DNA of 52,886 nucleotides from JANLUX01 sp031366005 (GTDB taxonomy: Bacteria; Bacteroidota; Bacteroidia; AKYH767-A; OLB10), in assembly GCA_031366005.1 (NCBI GenBank), contig JANLZB010000074.1:1-52886 (forward strand). The letters are read 5' to 3'. The notes below the pieces were generated by a model that was given only the letters and a program-made list of their open reading frames with translations, did not search any database and was not told the origin of the DNA. Position numbers and translations under genes: made by a program. Shown here one piece after another: positions 16,737 to 26,700 of the stretch; position 1 is the stretch's first letter; every line of letters starts with the position of its first letter.

Positions 16737-18056
16737 ATGAACTATAAACAAACACTTGATTATCTCTATGCAGCTCTTCCAATGTTTCACCGCATTGGTG
16801 CAGCAGCTTACAAAGCCAATTTAGATAATACACATGCACTTTGTGATTTACTAAATCATCCGGAGAACTCTTTCAAGTCAATTCATATTGCGGGAACCAA
16901 TGGTAAAGGTTCCACTTCTCACATGCTTGCTTCGGTATTACAAGCTGCAGGATATAAAACCGGGCTTTATACTTCTCCTCATTTAAAAGATTTTCGAGAG
17001 CGTATTCGTATCAATGGTAAAATGATTTCACAGAATTATGTGACGCAGTTTGTTGAAAAATATAAAAATGAATTTGAAATAATCCAACCTTCTTTTTTTG
17101 AATGGACAGTAGCGCTTGCTTTTGATTATTTCCGAAATCAAAAAGTGGATGTAGCAGTAATTGAAACAGGATTAGGAGGTAGATTGGATTCAACAAATGT
17201 GATTACACCTTTGCTTTCTGTCATCACAAATATCAGTTATGATCACACTAATCTTCTCGGCAAAACATTAAAAAAAATTGCAGAAGAAAAGGCAGGCATT
17301 ATAAAAAAACATGTTTGGGTGATAATTGGTGAAACACATCCTGAAACAGAAAAAGTTTTTTTAAAAAAAGCTGATAGCACAAGCTCACCCATTTTTTTTG
17401 CTGATAAAGAATTAAGTGTTGTTAAGCGTAAAAACGACAAACCTTTTGCTGAGTACATGTACCTGGATGTCAGAATAAAAAACAAATGGATTAATTTTTC
17501 ATTTAACAATAAAAATACCCTTGAAAAACTAAAGCTTGATTTAACCGGTGACTATCAGGTGAAAAATATCCGGACAGTTTTGATGTCACTTACTTTACTT
17601 CACAAACATTTTCCTTTTACTGAGAAGGAGTTGTATAAAGGACTAAGTGCAGTAAAACAATCAACAGGTTTGATGGGGCGTTGGCAAACCCTATCTTACA
17701 ATCCTCTTGTGATTGCGGATACTGCTCACAATGAAGAGGGTATTAAAGAAGTGATTAAACAAATACGTAAAATCCAATACAAGAAATTACATCTAGTTTT
17801 GGGAATGGTAAATGATAAGGCGATTAATAAAATATTAAATCTTTTACCCAGAAAGGCATCTTATTATTTCTGCAATGCAAATATTCCGCGAGCATTGGCT
17901 GCAGAACAACTTGCTATGCAAGCTGCACAATATAATCTGAAAGGAAAAGTTTTCCCTTCAGTAAAGAATGCATTTAATGCTGCAAAGAAAGAAGCGAATG
18001 CCAATGATCTTGTGTTAATTTGTGGAAGTAACTTTACAGTGGCAGAAATAATCTGA
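16737..18056 (+). CDS. folC: Bifunctional folylpolyglutamate synthase / dihydrofolate synthase
   Basis: A 439-residue cytoplasmic enzyme that joins glutamate to dihydropteroate and to folates. The ATP-binding loop GTNGKGS is at residues 53-59. It is followed by the conserved YTSPHLKDFRERIRING stretch, then ETGLGGRLDSTN at about residues 142-153, and the C-terminal domain signature DTAHNEEG near residue 330. The length is normal. The start codon lies one base after the end of the GIY-YIG cassette, so the repeat arm supplies the leader. The next gene follows after 7 bases and is probably co-transcribed. Confidence 0.95.
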   Translation: MNYKQTLDYLYAALPMFHRIGAAAYKANLDNTHALCDLLNHPENSFKSIHIAGTNGKGSTSHMLASVLQAAGYKTGLYTSPHLKDFRERIRINGKMISQNYVTQFVEKYKNEFEIIQPSFFEWTVALAFDYFRNQKVDVAVIETGLGGRLDSTNVITPLLSVITNISYDHTNLLGKTLKKIAEEKAGIIKKHVWVIIGETHPETEKVFLKKADSTSSPIFFADKELSVVKRKNDKPFAEYMYLDVRIKNKWINFSFNNKNTLEKLKLDLTGDYQVKNIRTVLMSLTLLHKHFPFTEKELYKGLSAVKQSTGLMGRWQTLSYNPLVIADTAHNEEGIKEVIKQIRKIQYKKLHLVLGMVNDKAINKILNLLPRKASYYFCNANIPRALAAEQLAMQAAQYNLKGKVFPSVKNAFNAAKKEANANDLVLICGSNFTVAEII

Positions 18057-18063
18057 AAACCAT

Positions 18064-18777
18064 TTGAAGCATTTAAACTATTTATTCTTATTAATTTTTA
18101 TTTTCTGCCTTTCTCCTTTTTTACAAGCGCAAAATACTATTCAGTTAAATGGTAAAGTTGTGGATGCAGCTAACACTAAAATTGGTTTGCCCAATGTGAT
18201 GGTTGCAAATGCCAGAACGCAGCAAGGGATTTTTACTGATGCTGATGGCACGTTTATTTTAAACATCCGGCAAATAGATACAATTATATTCAGGGCATTT
18301 GGTTATCATATCCGTAAAATTTGTTTTGCTGATTCAATTCCAAAAATTAATTACACTTTTAATGTAATGTTGTTTCGCGAAGCATACCAGTTAAAAGAAG
18401 TGACAATAATGGAAACACGTCCCGCTGACTCAGTGATGAAAGATATTCAGCGATTAGGATATAATAAGAGTGATTATATGATGAAAGGTTCGCAGGCATT
18501 TCAAAGTCCGATCAGCGCATTGTATGAAGAGTTTAGCAAGAAAGAAAGAAGCAAACGTAAAGTTGCTGAGATGATGGATAATGATAAACGCAAAAGTTTA
18601 TTGCATGAATTATTGTTCTTCTATTATCGTAACAGCGTTATCAGTTTAAGTCCTTCTGAGTTTGATATGTTTATTGATTACAGCAACTTCAATGATGATC
18701 TGCTGAAGTCATTGTCTGCTTATGATCTTGCAGTTTATATAAAAACTAAAATTGCATTGTATAAACAAAGAAGGTAA
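18064..18777 (+). CDS. Exported protein with carboxypeptidase-like regulatory domain
   Basis: The product is 237 residues and begins with a TTG codon 7 bases after folC. It has a signal peptide (LNYLFLLIFIFCLSPFLQAQ). One CarboxypepD_reg-like beta-sandwich at about residues 27-115 opens with LNGKVVDAANTKIGLPNVMV and resembles the N-terminal domain of TonB-dependent receptors. No plug or barrel follows. The rest is helical and charged (KKERSKRKVAEMMDNDKRK). Such stand-alone exported proteins are common in Bacteroidota and are of unknown function. A peptidoglycan or surface-associated role is possible, but nothing in the sequence proves it. Confidence 0.78.
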   Translation: MKHLNYLFLLIFIFCLSPFLQAQNTIQLNGKVVDAANTKIGLPNVMVANARTQQGIFTDADGTFILNIRQIDTIIFRAFGYHIRKICFADSIPKINYTFNVMLFREAYQLKEVTIMETRPADSVMKDIQRLGYNKSDYMMKGSQAFQSPISALYEEFSKKERSKRKVAEMMDNDKRKSLLHELLFFYYRNSVISLSPSEFDMFIDYSNFNDDLLKSLSAYDLAVYIKTKIALYKQRR

Positions 18778-18788
18778 AAAAGTGTTTC

Positions 18789-18851
18789 GTCATTGCGAGG
18801 AACGAAGCAATCTGTTTCATAGCAGCAGATTGCTTCGTACCTCGCAATGAC
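18789..18851. repeat. Hairpin repeat with 26-base arms
   Basis: The arms 18789-18814 and 18826-18851 are complementary with one mismatch and enclose an 11-base loop. The arm begins GTCATTGCGAGGAACGAAGC. A decayed relative is at 839-900. The element lies between two genes on the same strand, is not followed by a T tract, and behaves like a dispersed palindromic element rather than a terminator. Confidence 0.9.
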
Positions 18852-18899
18852 CGATCTCTCTTAATTTAAACCAAAACAAATTATAAAGTCAAAGTCTTA

Positions 18900-21380
18900 A
18901 TGCACAAAACAATTTTTATTTTTCTTTTTATAATAAGTTTTTCTGCGAAAGCACAAACTCCCGTTGAAACACAGGGGAGAATGAAACCAGATTCTTCACT
19001 TCGCAACATGCCGAAGATTGGAAAAGTATTTGGCGTTATTCATGATGCAACTACAAATCAACCTGTAGAATTTGCCACAATCAGTGTGTTAAGTGTTCGT
19101 GATTCCGCAATGGCGGGTGGAGCATTGACTGATGGAAAAGGAAAATTTCAGGTAGAAGATTTGCCTTTCGGTAAATTCAAAATGCGGATTTCTTTTATTG
19201 GTTATAAAACTTTTGATACACAACCTTTCATTATCAATCCACAAAACATGATGCAGGATTTGGGTATAATTAAAATTACATTAAATGCCGAAAGACTGAA
19301 AGAAGTTGAAGTAACTGCGGAGAAGAGTGAATACACCAACAGCATTGATAAAAAAGTTTACAACCTTGATAAAAATATTGTAAATACCGGAGGAACTGCC
19401 ACTGACGTTTTGCAAAATATTCCATCCGTTACTGTTGATATAGACGGAAATGTTGCTTTGCGTGGAAGCACTAATGTTACTGTGTTTATTGATGGAAAGC
19501 CTTCTGGGTTAACAGGAGCAAACCGTCAGGCAATATTGCAGCAACTTCCTGCAAGTGCAATTGAGCAGATTGAAATTGTTACTAATCCTTCGGCAAAGTA
19601 TGATGCGGAAGGAATGGCTGGTATCATCAACATCAAAACCAAAAAAGAAAAACTAAAAGGGTTGAATGGAAATGTTGCTGTGGGTGCAGGCACCAATGAT
19701 AAATACAATGCAGCAATTTCATTAAACAACCGTACATCTCACATCAATGTTTTTGCTAACTATTCTTATCGTTCTGAACAGCGGAAGTTTACCGGAGGTG
19801 GTTTGCAGCAATATACTTCACAAACCAATAATTCTTATTCAAGTGAAAGCAGTTCTAATCAGCAAAACGTTTTTCATACTGCAAAACTGGGATCAGATTT
19901 TTTTCTTGATAACTACAACACTTTATCTATTGCTGGTTCTTACAGCCAGCGTGATGAATTGAAAAATGAAAATCAGAACTATTTTTTTTTCAATGATTCG
20001 ATACCGCAAATAGCAAGATTCAATTGGAGTAAAGAGCCGAATCAAACGGTGGAAGGAAATTTAGATTTTAAACGAGCATTCCGTAATTCTAAACAGGAGT
20101 TAAATGCAAGCACTAACTTCAGCAACAGCATGCGCGATGAAAATAATGAATACACCAGCAGTTCTTTTGATATAGGTGGTTATCCTTATCAGACGAATAA
20201 AACCAAACAGGATTTTATTACTTCTGTTTCTCAGATTGATTTTATCCATCCGTTTTCAAACAGCAAAATTGAAACAGGTGCGAAATTGACTTTCCGCAAC
20301 AACGATAATCAACAGGATGCATTTACTTACTACTCAATAAGCAATTCTTATCTCCGTGACTCATTGCGTACTGATCATTTTATTTACAACGAACAGGTTT
20401 ACGCTGCCTATCTGCAATACGGAGGAAAAATAAAAAGCTGGGATTACAATGCAGGTTTGCGTACGGAGCAATCACTAACAAAAGGCGAATCAAGAATTAA
20501 GGGAACAACTTTCGATAATAATTATTTTGATTTGTTTCCTAGTGCCGCGCTGAAATATACTTTCAAAACTGTCAACGAAATGCAACTTAGCTTCAGCAGA
20601 AGAGTCAACCGTCCAAACACACAATCACTAAATCCGTTTGTTGATTACAGCGATTCATTGAACCTGCGTTCAGGTAATCCTGAGTTGAAAGCTGAGTATA
20701 TCAACGCAATGGAACTTGCATATTCGCGCACATTGAATAAATGGAACATGAGTACAACGGTTTACTATCGTCATACAAATAATCTTATCACGCGTTACCG
20801 CACCGTTGATCTTGTTACTGGAGTTGCTTTGGTAAGGCCGATAAATTTCAGCTCATCAGATAATACAGGATTAGAAGCTGTATTGCGTTATCAGTTTGGC
20901 AAAATGGGAAATGTGATGGCAAGCTTTAATGTTTTTCAGAATAAAATCAATGCATCCAACATCGAAGCAGAGTTGCAAAGCACTTCCACCAGCTGGAACG
21001 CAAGAATGAGTGCGAACATGCGTGTAGCGAAAAGTACATCGCTTCAATTAACCGGAATGTATATGGCGCCAAACAGGTTGCCGCAAAGCACCATTAAACA
21101 AATGATGAGTGGTGTGGATGCAGGCATCAAGCAGGATTTCTGGAAAAGCAAAGCATCATTGAGTTTAAATGTTACAGATATTTTTAACACACGCAAGTTT
21201 GTTTATGAGAATAGGGGAGAAGGTTATGTGTTTAATGGATTCAGAAAACGTGAGTCAAGAGTTGCCATGCTGACTTTTAATTATCGTTTCGGCACGCAGG
21301 ATAATAATATTTTTCAGCGAAAGAAAAATCAAAAACAGGATCTGCAGCCAATGGATAATGGCGGAGATATGGGTTTTTAA
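18900..21380 (+). CDS. Outer-membrane beta-barrel protein of the TonB-receptor type
   Basis: A 826-residue protein with a signal peptide (MHKTIFIFLFIISFSAKAQ). A CarboxypepD_reg-like domain lies at about residues 40-130. The plug-like domain covers about residues 150-245, with DGNVALRGSTNVTVFIDGKP and the motif TNPSAKYDAEGMAGIINI. The rest is a large barrel in which SFSRRVNRPNTQSLNPF and RSGNPELKAEYINA are visible. This combination is the Bacteroidota 'outer membrane beta-barrel family protein' branch, related to but distinct from classical siderophore receptors. The substrate is unknown. It ends in Asn/Gln-rich residues rather than the usual terminal aromatic strand, apart from the final Phe. 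Confidence 0.88.
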   Translation: MHKTIFIFLFIISFSAKAQTPVETQGRMKPDSSLRNMPKIGKVFGVIHDATTNQPVEFATISVLSVRDSAMAGGALTDGKGKFQVEDLPFGKFKMRISFIGYKTFDTQPFIINPQNMMQDLGIIKITLNAERLKEVEVTAEKSEYTNSIDKKVYNLDKNIVNTGGTATDVLQNIPSVTVDIDGNVALRGSTNVTVFIDGKPSGLTGANRQAILQQLPASAIEQIEIVTNPSAKYDAEGMAGIINIKTKKEKLKGLNGNVAVGAGTNDKYNAAISLNNRTSHINVFANYSYRSEQRKFTGGGLQQYTSQTNNSYSSESSSNQQNVFHTAKLGSDFFLDNYNTLSIAGSYSQRDELKNENQNYFFFNDSIPQIARFNWSKEPNQTVEGNLDFKRAFRNSKQELNASTNFSNSMRDENNEYTSSSFDIGGYPYQTNKTKQDFITSVSQIDFIHPFSNSKIETGAKLTFRNNDNQQDAFTYYSISNSYLRDSLRTDHFIYNEQVYAAYLQYGGKIKSWDYNAGLRTEQSLTKGESRIKGTTFDNNYFDLFPSAALKYTFKTVNEMQLSFSRRVNRPNTQSLNPFVDYSDSLNLRSGNPELKAEYINAMELAYSRTLNKWNMSTTVYYRHTNNLITRYRTVDLVTGVALVRPINFSSSDNTGLEAVLRYQFGKMGNVMASFNVFQNKINASNIEAELQSTSTSWNARMSANMRVAKSTSLQLTGMYMAPNRLPQSTIKQMMSGVDAGIKQDFWKSKASLSLNVTDIFNTRKFVYENRGEGYVFNGFRKRESRVAMLTFNYRFGTQDNNIFQRKKNQKQDLQPMDNGGDMGF

Positions 21381-21383
21381 TTT

Positions 21384-21614
21384 TTATTTGCTTGAGAAAA
21401 AACGAATCAGCCACAGCGCAATCGTAACTACAACACTTAACAGGATACATGTAACAACAGGAAAATAAAAATTAAAATTTTCTTTTTCAATCCTGATATC
21501 ACCAGGCGACCTTCCGGGAAATTTAAGATGGTTACCAAAAAAATTAAATATTATTCCGATTAAAACCAATATTACTCCTGCTGCGATTATGTATTTGCCT
21601 GTTTGTTGAAACAT
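21384..21614 (-). CDS. DUF2905 family small membrane protein
   Basis: The product is 76 residues with two hydrophobic helices (YIIAAGVILVLIGIIFNFFG and the region around TCILLSVVVTIALWLIRFF). Between them is the diagnostic loop FPGRSPGDIRIEKENFNFYFP of the DUF2905 family. The family has no known function. The stop is 3 bases from the end of the barrel gene, so the two converge. A TAnnTTTG box (TACTTTTG) on the minus strand at 21632-21639 is a likely promoter element. Confidence 0.9.
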   Translation of the reverse strand: MFQQTGKYIIAAGVILVLIGIIFNFFGNHLKFPGRSPGDIRIEKENFNFYFPVVTCILLSVVVTIALWLIRFFSSK

Positions 21615-21701
21615 AACAATGTATTTGAAAACAAAAGTAGAGTCAATTCATTTTGATTAATTTTGAATAGCAATATTTTTATAATAGAAATAAAATCTTC
21701 C

Positions 21702-22154
21702 ATGAAAAATTATTTATTGATTACAACAATACTATTGTCTGCAAATTTATGTTTGGCACAAAAAACAGATGCTGTAGGTTGCACTGACAGTCCGTTTTTT
21801 AAGCGATTACCAAATACATTTATTGCAGAATGCTTTAAAGATTCGGATGAAGTGGAGGTAACTGTTTATCTTGATTCATCTTTTATAAAAGCTGGAATAA
21901 AAACTTTTATCTCTTACGGATATGATCCTGCAAAGGCAAAAACAGCTCCTACATTCGGGCAGATTGTGAAAACATACCTGAGTGAAGTGATTAAAAGAGG
22001 TGGAAAGAAAATGTACTACAGTCCTGATGAAGGAAAAGCTACTTTGTTTTTTACTTCAGGTGATAAAGAAATCTGGACTTTGCTGGATGACGGCAGCGGG
22101 GATGGTGAAGGTTATTATTCGCTGACTATAATGGAATCGTTTAAAGAAGAATAA
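21702..22154 (+). CDS. Small secreted protein resembling the N-terminal domain of OmpA-type proteins
   Basis: From the ATG at 21702 the product is 150 residues. An earlier TTG start at 21663 would place charged residues before the signal peptide and was not used. The signal peptide is MKNYLLITTILLSANLCLAQ. The mature part (GCTDSPFFKRLPNTFIAECF at the start, EVIKRGGKKMYY in the middle, YYSLTIMESF at the end) resembles a domain that I recall ahead of OmpA-like peptidoglycan-binding domains. Here the OmpA part is absent, so it is a stand-alone version. The function is unknown. It converges with lspA with no bases between the stops. Confidence 0.7.
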   Translation: MKNYLLITTILLSANLCLAQKTDAVGCTDSPFFKRLPNTFIAECFKDSDEVEVTVYLDSSFIKAGIKTFISYGYDPAKAKTAPTFGQIVKTYLSEVIKRGGKKMYYSPDEGKATLFFTSGDKEIWTLLDDGSGDGEGYYSLTIMESFKEE

Positions 22155-22787
22155 TTAAACGGAATCCGTTTGCACAACCTCTTCTGTTCTTTCATGATGC
22201 TTTGTAAATCTTTTCTGAAAAATAATCCACATTGCCACTCCAATTGAAATACTGCTGTCGGCAATATTGAAAACAGGACGGAAGAATTCAAAATCTTCTC
22301 CTCCCCAAATCGGAAACCTCTGCGGAAAATGTCCTCTCACCAAAGGGAAATAAAGCATGTCAACCACTTTGCCATGCAGCCATCCTGCATAACCACCTTC
22401 CGGAGGAAACAGTTGTGCAATCTGAAAATCGCTGCTGCTGAAAATTAATCCGTAAAAAGTGCTGTCAATTAAATTACCGATAGCTCCTGCAATAATCAAT
22501 GAAAGACAAGTGATATAAAGCTTATCTGATTTTTCTTTCACCATCTTGTTCAGATACCAAATTAATCCACACACAAAAACTAGGCGGAAAGCGCTCAGAA
22601 AAAATTTTCCGTAATCACCACCAAACTCCATCCCGAAAGCCATTCCATTATTCTCTGTAAAATGGAGGATGAACCAATGATCAAGGATATGAAATTCCTG
22701 CCCGAGAAACATGTGCGTTTTGATCCAGATTTTTACGACCTGGTCAATGAGCAGTATTAATCCAATGATGAATAAGGGACGCTTCAT
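22155..22787 (-). CDS. lspA: Lipoprotein signal peptidase (signal peptidase II)
   Basis: LspA is an inner-membrane aspartic protease that removes the signal peptide from diacylated prolipoproteins, which are numerous in this window. The product is 210 residues, somewhat longer than the E. coli enzyme, as is usual in Bacteroidota. The catalytic aspartates are in GNLIDS and in FNIADSSISIG. The first helix with LLIDQVVKIWIK and the ENNGMAFG segment are also conserved. It lies downstream of ileS and a DksA-like gene on the minus strand, an order I recall from related genomes. Heptad array C lies directly before its start codon. Confidence 0.93.
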   Translation of the reverse strand: MKRPLFIIGLILLIDQVVKIWIKTHMFLGQEFHILDHWFILHFTENNGMAFGMEFGGDYGKFFLSAFRLVFVCGLIWYLNKMVKEKSDKLYITCLSLIIAGAIGNLIDSTFYGLIFSSSDFQIAQLFPPEGGYAGWLHGKVVDMLYFPLVRGHFPQRFPIWGGEDFEFFRPVFNIADSSISIGVAMWIIFQKRFTKHHERTEEVVQTDSV

Positions 22788-22789
22788 AG

Positions 22790-22862
22790 GTTTACAGTTT
22801 ACAGTTTACGGTTTAAGGTTTAAGGTTTTGCGCCAACTGTAAACTGTAAACCGTAAACTGTA
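22790..22862. repeat. Heptanucleotide repeat array C (two inverted arms) before lspA
   Basis: The left arm has five plus-strand units: GTTTACA twice, GTTTACG and GTTTAAG twice (22790-22824). The right arm has AACTGTA, AACTGTA, AACCGTA and AACTGTA (22835-22862). The arms are complementary in large part and can form a hairpin around a 10-base loop. The array fills the space between the DksA-like gene and lspA and ends 2 bases before the lspA start. Confidence 0.93.
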
Positions 22863-22871
22863 CACTAAGAA

Positions 22872-23741
22872 TTACTCCCGGTATTGCTTCAGCTTTGCTT
22901 CCATACTTTGAGTGGTATGTGGAACAGCGCGTAATCTTTCTTTGGCAATTAATTTACCGGTGACACGGCAAATGCCATACGTCTTATTGTCAATGCGCTG
23001 TAAAGCAGCTTCCAGTTGTTCAATAAATTTTTTCTGACGGATTGCGAGCTGTGCTGATTCTTCTTTTGCAAGTGTGTCTGATCCGTCTTCAAGCATTTTA
23101 AAAGATGCTCCTGTATCGTCAGTGCCGTTTTCATTTGCATTGATAACAGCGGCATTAAGATTTATAAGTTCAGCGCGTGCATCTTCCAGCTTGCGCTCCA
23201 CTAATACTTTAAATTCTTTTAATTCTGCGTCACTATAACGGCTTCTTGTATCTGTGTTCTTCTCGATGTTCATATTCCTTGTCTGGGGCATTTGTCCTGT
23301 GTAAGGACTTTTAATCTGGGGTTTTGCTCTAACAACAACAGGCGTGTTTTCCACCTGTGGTTGCTGTTGTTTTACTGAATTTTTATTCGGGATATTTTTT
23401 TGTGAACTCTGTTTGCTTAATACAGACTTTGTGCCAGTAGCCTTAGTAGCAGTTGCCTGAGGTTTTTTTGCTACAGGTTTTTTTACCGGCAAAACTTTTT
23501 TCGCCACCGGCTTTTTCGCCACCGATTTCTTAGCTGAACTCTTAACAGGCTTAACAACTTTTTTTGGAGTTGCTTTTTTACCTGCAGGCTTATTTGCTTT
23601 TGAGGCAGATTTTTTTGCCTTTACTATTGGTCGTGCCTTAGCAACTTTTTTTGCTGATGATTTACCTGCCGGTTTTGCCGAAGTTTTTTTTGCGGGCTTA
23701 GAAGGTGACTTAGCTTTGGCAGCTTTCTTTTTACTTGCCAT
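22872..23741 (-). CDS. DksA/TraR-like protein with long histone-H1-like N-terminal tail
   Basis: The ATG at 23741 gives 289 residues, while the TTG at 23747 would overlap the ileS stop. About the first 110 residues are almost only Lys, Ala, Pro, Ser and Val, with repeated AKKPVAKK-type units, like bacterial histone-H1-like tails. The C-terminal domain (about 165-289) begins with a coiled coil (FKVLVERKLEDARAELINLN). It ends in the DksA/TraR-type segment TYGICRVTGKLIAKERLRAVPHTTQSMEAK. The C4 zinc site is reduced to one Cys, as is usual in Bacteroidota members. The tail would bind DNA or RNA nonspecifically. The DksA part may contact RNA polymerase, although with no zinc finger the activity is uncertain. 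Confidence 0.87.
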   Translation of the reverse strand: MASKKKAAKAKSPSKPAKKTSAKPAGKSSAKKVAKARPIVKAKKSASKANKPAGKKATPKKVVKPVKSSAKKSVAKKPVAKKVLPVKKPVAKKPQATATKATGTKSVLSKQSSQKNIPNKNSVKQQQPQVENTPVVVRAKPQIKSPYTGQMPQTRNMNIEKNTDTRSRYSDAELKEFKVLVERKLEDARAELINLNAAVINANENGTDDTGASFKMLEDGSDTLAKEESAQLAIRQKKFIEQLEAALQRIDNKTYGICRVTGKLIAKERLRAVPHTTQSMEAKLKQYRE

Positions 23742-23743
23742 AA

Positions 23744-26700
23744 TCAATTCTTTTTAACAGAAGTTAATACTTTAATTTCATCGTCCACCTCTACCGGGAT
23801 TCCATCGCTTTCGTCTATCTGATCGACCATTTCAAGCGAGGTGGCTAAAATTTCGGTGCGAATATACTCTAAATTGTTACTGACCGATTGCCGGACACTA
23901 TCAGGACCTTTAATCTTCACTGTAATTTTATCAGTAACCTCGAAACCCTTGTCTTTCCTGATATTCTGAATACGATTCACTAATTCACGTGCGATGCCTT
24001 TATTGCGTAAATCAAGGGTAATAGTAGTGTCGAGTGCCACGGTCAGCCTGCCCAAATTGGTTACCTGCCAACCCGGAATATCTTCTGACAGTATCTCAAC
24101 ATCACTTAACGTAAGATCAAAATATGTATCGCCAAGTTGCAAGGAAAGTTTTCCTTCTTTTTCCAATTCTGCAATTTGTTCTTGATTGAGTTCAGCCACC
24201 GATGTCATCAATTGTTTCATCTTTCCTCCAACTTTAGGTCCGAGCGCTTTAAAATCAGGTTTCACTTTTTTCTTTAATAAACCTTCAGTGTTATGGATGT
24301 ATTCGATGTTCTCCACATTCACTTCCGCCATAACTAAATGTTTGATAGCTTCCATTTTATCTTTGAACGATTCATCATGCAGTGGAATTAAAATTTTATT
24401 CAGCGGCTGACGAACTCTGATGTTTGCTTTTTTGCGAAGTGATAAAACCATTGAAGAAATATCCTGTGCTAACTGCATTCTTTCTTCAAGTGCTGCGTCA
24501 ATCAACTGTGAATTACTATCAGGAAACTTTGCAATGTGAACAGATTCGTTTGTGTCTTTTTGTGTAACTAAGTTCAAATCACGAAAAAGCACTTCAGCGT
24601 AAAAAGGCGCAATAGGAGCCATCAATCTAGCAACAGCATCCAGACAAGTATAAAGTGTTTGATAAGCAGCAATTTTATCTTCAGTATAATCGCCTTTCCA
24701 AAATCTCCTTCTGCACAAACGCACATACCAGTTGCTCAGGTGCTCACATACAAAATCCTGTATAAGTCGTGCTGCTTTTGTAGGTTCATAATCAGCATAA
24801 CAATCATCAACTTGTTTAATTAAAGAGTTGAGCTGTGATAAAATCCAACGGTCAATTTCCGGTCGTTTAGCAACAGGAATTTCTCCTTCGCGATAAGCAA
24901 ATCCATCAATATTTGCATAAAGAGCAAAGAAAGAATATGTGTTATAAAGCGTTCCAAAGAATTTGCGCTGAACTTCTCCTATTCCATCCGCGTTAAATTT
25001 CAGGTTGTCCCATGGTTGTGCATTGCTGATGAGATACCACCTTGTTGGATCAGGTCCGTACTTTTCTAATGTTTCAAAAGGATCAGCAGCATTGCCCAAT
25101 CGCTTGCTCATCTTATTGCCATTTTTATCAAGCACAAGTCCATTGCTCATCACATTTTTAAAAGCAACGGAGTCAAACAACATCACTGCAATTGCATGTA
25201 AAGTAAAAAACCATCCGCGTGTCTGGTCAACTCCTTCTGCAATGAAATCAGCAGGAAAACTTTTTTTAAACTCTTCAATATTTTCAAATGGATAATGCCA
25301 CTGTGCATAAGGCATTGCTCCACTGTCAAACCACACATCAATCAAATCCGACTCGCGTTGCATTTTTTTTCCTGTAGGAGAAACCAAAATGATTTCATCC
25401 ACATAAGGACGATGTAAATCAAAATCAGGTTTTGAAGCATCCACATGTTCTAAATGTTTGGCATTCATAAAACCTGCTTTGATCGCAACTTCTATTTCTT
25501 TACGGAGTTCATCAATGGATCCGATACACTTCTCTTCTTTACCATCTTCTGTTCTCCAGATAGGTAGTGGAATTCCCCAGTAGCGAGAACGTGAAAGATT
25601 CCAATCAACAAGATTTTCCAGCCAATTACCGACACGACCGGTTCCCGTGCTTTCCGGTTTCCAGTTGATGGTTTTATTTAATTCAATCATCCTGTCGCGG
25701 ACAGCCGTAGTACGTATGAACCATGAATCAAGCGGATAATATAAAATTGGTTTATCAGTTCTCCAGCAATGCGGATAGCTGTGCTCATAACGCTCAACTT
25801 TAAAAGCTTTATTCTCTTGCTTCAGTTTGATTGCGATACGTTCATCAACAGATAAATATTTATCCCTTCCTTGTTTCTCTTTCTCTTTTTCTTTTTCAAC
25901 TTCAGTCAGATATTCTTCCTTTACATATTCACCTGCAAAATCTGTTACTTCTTTTACAAAACGCCCTTGCTTGTCAACCAATGGTGTAGGCTTGTTTCCC
26001 GATCCATCGGGATCATCCATCACCAATATGGAAGAAATATTATTTTGATTACAAACCCTGAAGTCATCAGCACCAAAAACCGAAGCAGTATGCACAACAC
26101 CAGTTCCATCTTCAGTAGTTACGAAATCACCGATGATCACTTCAAATGCTTTTCCTTTAGGTTTCACATAAGGCATCAGCTGTTCGTACTGAACGCCTTC
26201 CAATTGCTTGCCTGTAAACTCTGCAATAATTTTAAAAGGAATATTTTTATTTCCGCCATGATATTCTTCAAACTTTAATTCAGAATTTTTTTCAGGAAAA
26301 TATTTTCCCGTTAAATCAGTAGCGAGGATTAATGTTACAGGTAAAAATGCGTAAGGATTAAAAGTTTGAATCAATGAATATTTTATTTTTTCGCCAACAG
26401 CCAAAGCACAATTTGCAGGCAGTGTCCAGGGAGTGGTTGTCCAGGCGATGAAATGGAGTTCAAAGTTTAAAGTTTGAAGTTTAAAGTTTTCGTTTGCATT
26501 AAATAAAAACGCTGATCTTTCATTTCGTTTCACTTTAAATTGTGCAATCGCTGAAGTATCTTTTACTAATTTATAAGTACCAGGTTGATTTAATTCGTGT
26601 GAGCTTAAACCTGTTCCTGCAGCAGGTGAATAAGGCTGAATGCTATATCCTTTATAAAGCAAATCTTTTTTATAAAGCTCACTCAGTAAATTCCAGCAGC

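Noticed and set aside
25870..25905. The Glu-Lys run in ileS as another heptad array
   Set aside because: The underlying repeat has a period of about 6 bases (CTTTTT/CTCTTT), not 7, and lacks the ACT core.
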